The translations under genes were made by a program, and so were the position numbers. This document shows, one piece after another, positions 51,401 to 52,982 of a stretch of 52,982 nucleotides of DNA (the first letter of the stretch is position 1; each line of letters begins with the position of its first letter). The notes beneath the pieces were generated by a model. The model was not told where the DNA came from, did not search any database, and saw only the letters and a program-made list of their open reading frames with translations. The stretch comes from Ardenticatenaceae bacterium (GTDB lineage Bacteria > Chloroflexota > Anaerolineae > Promineifilales > Promineifilaceae), in the NCBI GenBank assembly GCA_020634215.1, contig JACKCD010000039.1, positions 1 through 52,982 of the forward strand, in the 5' to 3' direction.

Positions 51401-52982
51401 CCGTTATTGTTATTGCTGTCTGGCTGTAACGTCAGCGCAACTAGCTCGTCAATGGAAGTCGGCCACACATCGAAAACGAAACTGTTTTCCAGCGGTTGAT
51501 GGATCGTGTCGTCATATTCGCTCAGCCAGCAAACGAAGGGGATGATCCAGCAATTTTGCTGATGGGTGGCAAACCCTTCGGCCAGATAAACCGGGAGTCC
51601 CTGATTGATGCCGGGCTGGGCAAAGGTGTGGTTGTAGCTCTGGATAGGTATTTGTTGATAGAAACGGGCATCCTCGGCGCGGACTGGGGTTGGGGTTTTC
51701 TCCGGTACGGGAATCCAACTCGTCCCGTTCAGGTCGAGCGGGATGTCTTGTTGGCTCGCCTGCAATTGATACTCAAAGGTGGCATCATCCAAATTGTTGT
51801 CGTTCCATTGCCAGAAGGATAGATGACCCATCCAGTTGGGATAATCCATATAGAGCGTGGTCGTTACCTTGCCGGTGAGGGTGATGCTGTTGCCAGCGAC
51901 GAGACCGGTAACACCCGTTTCACTGCCCAGCAGGGGCGTATCGAAGCTGATGGCTAATCGATCCGTGCGGGCGAGGTCTACCAGCGGGGTGGTATCGTTG
52001 ATGACATAGGAGAGTACTTTCGCCAGTGCCCCGGAAATACCGCCACAAATCCATGAAGCGGCCGTTGGATTGGTTTCCGCGTAGCCGGTGACGGCGCAAA
52101 CGACCGAAATGACGCCGTCTAGCACCGCAATGACGGCTAAAACAACGCCCAGCACGGCCACACTGCCGACGACCACCAGCACATCTAAGACGGCGATAAA
52201 GACATCAACAATAACAGCGGCAATTTGTTCGGCGAGGAAGCGGCTGAATTGGGGGGAGTCGGGTTGGAAACGGCCGTTTGCTAACGCCAGAGCAATCGTC
52301 AAGCCGGCCGAGGCGGCGGAGATGGCGACACCAGCTACCGCCCACCGTTTGGCAACCTGTTGTGCCTTCAACGCATGGCTGGGAACCAAGTCGGCGGGAT
52401 CGACGTTTGTGGTGCTGAAGAAACTGCGTTTGACCCGTGCCTCTTCATCATTCACCAGATCAATGACGGTATTTAATTGACTATCCAGAGAAACCAGATC
52501 TCTTTGCAAATCGGTGTATCGAACCGCCACATTACCTGATAGCAGATCACTCTTAACCCCCAGCGCTTTGGCCGCTTGATAGATCGCTTCATCATCATTT
52601 TGCAAATAGAAGTTGATGGCTATCCGCCCATTCTGCTTGTACTTTAATTTACTGATTTCAACCTCTGATGCCGGTAATTTTTTCGGTTTATCCGGTATTT
52701 TTTCGACATTTGCCAGATCATCAATCTCAGCTTGAATGGCAAGCATTTCATCGTGGAGTTCAACCATACGACTGTTGAGGCCAGCTACTTCTGAGGCAAC
52801 ATGCGCATCCAAAGCAGTCAAAATGTTTGTCCGCAGGTTCTGAACAGATGCCTGCGCCGCGTACGACAGATGACCATAACTGGCGATGGTCGCCGTTGCT
52901 AACGGATAGATGGTAACCAGAACGGAGTCAATGGTGCCGGAACCCAATCCGCCAAGCTGGGCGCGGGTCTGTTCATTGGCAA
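42496..52982 (-). CDS. Giant secreted multidomain protein, start beyond the right edge (over 3,490 aa visible)
   Basis: The frame is open to the right edge, so the N-terminus and any signal peptide are missing; a TTG at 52947 is not the true start. In order (nucleotide positions, minus strand): a helical/coiled-coil region (52880-52470); a long hydrophobic stretch (52330-52050); Asp-rich thrombospondin-type-3-like calcium repeats such as DTDGDGLTDNEE (51370-50890); LamG-like jellyrolls (50575-49995, 49945-48925, 48870-48260, 48250-47600, 46860-46200) with an Ig-like block between the last two; DUF11-type repeats (45985-45180); PKD/Ig-like domains (44930-44390); a choice-of-anchor-U-like domain with GDGNNDGTPDSAQ and GDSDLSANGSISDPGGPA (44350-43880); five InlB-type repeats (43875-42790); and a terminal FN3-like domain ending GEFSFVIVPGQ. 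No sortase motif or C-terminal membrane helix. Probably a cell-surface adhesin. Confidence 0.85.
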   Translation of the reverse strand, partial: ANEQTRAQLGGLGSGTIDSVLVTIYPLATATIASYGHLSYAAQASVQNLRTNILTALDAHVASEVAGLNSRMVELHDEMLAIQAEIDDLANVEKIPDKPKKLPASEVEISKLKYKQNGRIAINFYLQNDDEAIYQAAKALGVKSDLLSGNVAVRYTDLQRDLVSLDSQLNTVIDLVNDEEARVKRSFFSTTNVDPADLVPSHALKAQQVAKRWAVAGVAISAASAGLTIALALANGRFQPDSPQFSRFLAEQIAAVIVDVFIAVLDVLVVVGSVAVLGVVLAVIAVLDGVISVVCAVTGYAETNPTAASWICGGISGALAKVLSYVINDTTPLVDLARTDRLAISFDTPLLGSETGVTGLVAGNSITLTGKVTTTLYMDYPNWMGHLSFWQWNDNNLDDATFEYQLQASQQDIPLDLNGTSWIPVPEKTPTPVRAEDARFYQQIPIQSYNHTFAQPGINQGLPVYLAEGFATHQQNCWIIPFVCWLSEYDDTIHQPLENSFVFDVWPTSIDELVALTLQPDSNNNNGYRLAWDTTFPTLADADGDGLRSQAMNGPDPDDSNPDSDADGLPDSYELATAGFDPTLSDTDCDGLTDYWEAFYGTNPARPDTDGDGLTDNEEHLHANQNYPYDSTELVNVSPPLCSAEKTTYSGGWLVVYDYDSNGDPLMAQVSADPLDPDSDDDTLSDKQERIYAYNPNVASSLNVLSLDTTIASTNSQLPYVSPSSVISYTAVITNELTLPYARGLVETELPLDNVLRYQSTEAIPPQSTVTVTGSVGLAEAGLTSTGPVNMGIRAGAIIEDPTGRVLWLHMNELAGSSTFADASFLQNDGVCAGANCPTANGQQLTFDGNDTISIPDSADLIGTNYSIAMAVRPTSSGAQGVLFSKTDAVSANGTLSLVLNSDNTVSFNNTDYCGTPSGNFLTSSNSLPVNQWSHIVATLDGAIKRLYINGIEVASISYPRAGECVNTRQVAIGAFIHNGSPTSGFVGQMDEVEVYPEALGANTIADRYATPLLQVDLRNATTWGSDDVSCSGVACPTVGSGGAAFSQVDHLVATAPDLTGDAFAFATWIRPQARTYPMSNDSATAFGKWTDADYQGVFGYQSTFGSDEVFPSLFVGDNGRLRMIWGDGTTTCEVASANTGILTFDNTWQHLVVNYDGSNLTFFVNGEPIPGGTTGSCATVTPPSVSNFYIGRPNNFGYLYFDKATFENFSDTRGTGQSAEMRLNLNSDSSSGNLVWQNNLANDTTTLWTVNKTAVINDSNAWFRVWENNDGGCFISCPEDDSTDTNFDQDWGHTDTSLLHVTGINSTTYLGEQSSRVRTDYCGTICLPTMWGMLDWSNYNDFFKGTLDDFRVYGNALTPAAIADMFRATSMALDLPFDEAPGSDVFGDQSGNAISVSCSGTTCPTSGVPGRFNQALSFDGVDDFLTIGTSSTVLGTSESSFTAMMWIKPDTFWGTGDFGNVPLVEVGNNYDLGLRGYGRLAASSGSFTAWTSNYTLYNATGRWYHLAYVFENGQYTFYVNGVNVGSDWLEAPGTAEILRIGRNSNNLYFDGLLDDLTIVKRALTVAEVQAHFNRAPGINLHLDEGLKTDNGIIINQTITTFRDDSESRYMATCADANTCPDAGDKGQMRESVTFDGNDLLTLSGTSTMVLTDFSVGMWVKPTATSTTNQWLATKSTTSFTSANFRLSLLVNSLTVRFDRETSCGSDSWQSVDADNPLIANQWNHVLATHDATNGEMKIYVNGRLAGITSSIGSSLCTNSSPIRLGQEYDGGMDEVAITPSVLDAEAVGALYNYQAAWYDLFNPYALFVDADLPTVDLSLTPETVGAAQTVLFIGADDATSSVAMVEYRIDGGSWQEATSGNQQGANSSAWLYVFQEVGGTHTIEARATDVAGNVSAIASASILVDTQGPSLTIDNSPAAVQVVDSLPLIGTVSDTGSGVSANGVTVGLSDWNGDAVGGNLVATIDESGDWSAFQTFETEPYGRYTVTAVTQDETGNQTTTTATVSLDNLPPYASVTDDGNYVAPSVVKTISGVASELPYPADSRTLHLHFESGDGLWVDGSKTQFTMLCSGATCPTSGTPGKFGEAITFDGVDDYLMLGGNEAITTSVSAGQLGLLDGSFTIMGWVNGSDWSGDHAVLGSTPITTTAGFYAGIRDGRPILGYSGDDTVVTNTIATDEWVHVVWRYDAATGERAFFVNGVETAVSANHNPYDIGDDIDIEVGRAQGGNPFGGSLDELVVFAQALDAETIYDIANPVNATISNLQLRVRSYDQRDIGQYAGTWTAVTLDNPNALYTTWQYALPTTLAEGGYKIDLRVTDSSGNIAFMEGVWDLAVVAPDLVVTKQTSATIVELNDILQYTITYNNTSIVDAPNVTLSEIVPVDTSFNAGLSHPNWVCADGGAAGSQCTLSLGELPVGASGSISFTVTVTDTWSPGTSAIINTTTIESSAGDANSVDNAGTAQTPINGIIDLELTISQDTTPYQLDDPNFTKVYTFTYANIGTLAATGVITVPLTEYNQIDYGIHPGWTCTFWPFWGCIRELGTVASGETGFVTLTMQATSGIIYDPNEPAFLSGIIGDAAGGTEINTTNNSYTVTTPFETRYTVVLSPTAATIQEGQVITHTGVLTGSDGGTTITLETVDLVGQFYGHDSNTDLDWGWVYTSTDGPGDSQMIRYEVIVGGEAYSLFGTFPLTVVDVAPSVPITGSNSVATGVQYDLKLGAVFDPGDDTVTACSIDWGDGNSDACPINPTGHVASHTYGNVLGFPTITVYLTDEDGTHVAATKAVTVLGVSASVDSDLSSVSAYESITVTNSGTYSPPDATYSWLASEGTVVDEGNGVWSWSLPPGSAEGSRTVTVYADDLQTSFTINVQGDGAATALENGAPNGGDGNNDGTPDSAQMHVASLPSPITGQYVTIAATLGMTLTNVAFTATPSAGAGSLPTLTEFPMGFPSFDLSGMGVGGSADVTMIFTSTADINSYYKYDAVNGWYPFEYDTATDTGAELVGNSVSLYLVDGARGDSDLSANGSISDPGGPAFKLPTYDLTVTTQGGGSVSVPSGSYLAGTVLTLEVTETEQWGFVGWQGALSGSLISQTLTMDRDQSVIAVFVENEYTLDLRVVGNGRLTNTPSQTSYTYNDVVSLLATADPGWGFSGWSGDIIGSNIAESVVITGNLVITGTFTQETYTVTSSTDGNGSIRLIPDQASYVYGDDLLVEAVPNPGYELANWSGDLTGDGASRTLLIDGDQAITAHFVPASYTVITTTEGSGSIVIDPVKTTYSYGDVISVTAVPDQDWQFADWELGLSGSTETQSLTITGNTNLRAIFEPVAYSLSTSWIGDGSVQVEPDQTAFGAGEVVTLTAVAGLSHIFTGWQDQTNDIIFSTNLTTTITITENRSILAIFTPNTVALTLVLSDPHTLTWDNYGDTCTYDMHAGADPWGILPVRGDGDDLLVNFYDISADLADPASNTFYYVTVVSCVPDVTYNRSNTIGEFSFVIVPGQ

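Larger units (their letters stand above)
3027..52278. repeat. Highly iterated palindrome AACGGCCGTT, 49 exact copies
   Basis: Exact copies start at 3027, 3619, 4523, 4715, 6352, 9408, 9687, 10472, 10886, 12235, 13765, 14613, 15344, 16409, 16787, 20337, 20436, 20986, 21807, 22734, 24220, 25131, 25228, 25269, 26117, 26661, 27737, 32187, 32574, 33820, 34511, 35421, 35625, 37926, 38640, 39240, 39288, 39625, 40251, 41535, 41618, 42913, 43129, 43623, 46369, 47748, 49213, 49617 and 52269, read by eye. Many one-base variants exist (for example 2972, 9418, 12317, 19350, 26919). A given 10-mer is expected about 0.05 times in 53 kb. Copies occur in coding and non-coding DNA and in all frames. The core CGGCCG is a restriction-type palindrome. 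It is comparable in style to HIP1 of cyanobacteria but different in sequence. Confidence 0.95.

Overview
The window is a dense, GC-moderate bacterial chromosome segment, most plausibly from the phylum Chloroflexota (Anaerolineae-like). This is inference. It rests on a giant LamG/DUF11/InlB-repeat surface protein, secreted proteins with a YLPLI-type motif, tandem cpaB paralogues, DUF2202 and P450 genes, and a nearly gap-free layout in which most genes stand alone or in pairs. No rRNA, tRNA or CRISPR array was seen.

Layout. 0-3.6 kb is accessory DNA: an IS1182-type transposase, a 5'-truncated type I restriction specificity gene, and an antitoxin gene followed by only the last 49 codons of its PIN-domain toxin. 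3.6-9.2 kb holds an unrecognised gene pair (one with a P-loop), an iodotyrosine-deiodinase-like nitroreductase, a cytochrome P450, MenB and a DoxX protein. 9.3-13 kb is a two-component system followed by an exported Gly/Asn/Gln-rich protein, which has an 11-bp tandem repeat in front of it, and a DUF2202 lipoprotein. 13-20 kb has ComM/YifB, an exported protein, a CheY-like regulator, an FtsB/DivIC-like protein, two cpaB paralogues full of frameshifts and a NrtR-like NUDIX protein. 20-25.3 kb has a frameshifted HypE-like gene, a NUDIX hydrolase, a frameshifted methyltransferase, a toxin-antitoxin-like pair and an amidohydrolase. 25.6-42.4 kb is mostly housekeeping: SAM-riboswitch-controlled aspartokinase, an epimerase, PepA, a YbdK-type ligase, an orphan biotin carrier, an M24 peptidase, hydrolases, FmdB, CsoR, DNA polymerase IV, a broken vapBC, a regulator plus PucC-like transporter pair, and agmatine deiminase with N-carbamoylputrescine amidase (agmatine to putrescine). 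From 42.5 kb to the right edge runs one giant secreted protein gene that continues outside the window.

The outstanding signal is not a gene. The 10-bp palindrome AACGGCCGTT occurs at least 49 times exactly (about 0.05 expected by chance), in genes and between them, in every reading frame and regardless of gene direction. In most copies I examined it sits where the strand changes abruptly from G-rich (5' side) to C-rich (3' side), and synonymous codon choice flips with it. It is absent from the IS/hsdS accessory DNA and appears in damaged form in the cpaB pseudogenes. A second layer is a set of intergenic hairpins built from tandem short oligomers and their reverse complements, several belonging to families that recur in the window.
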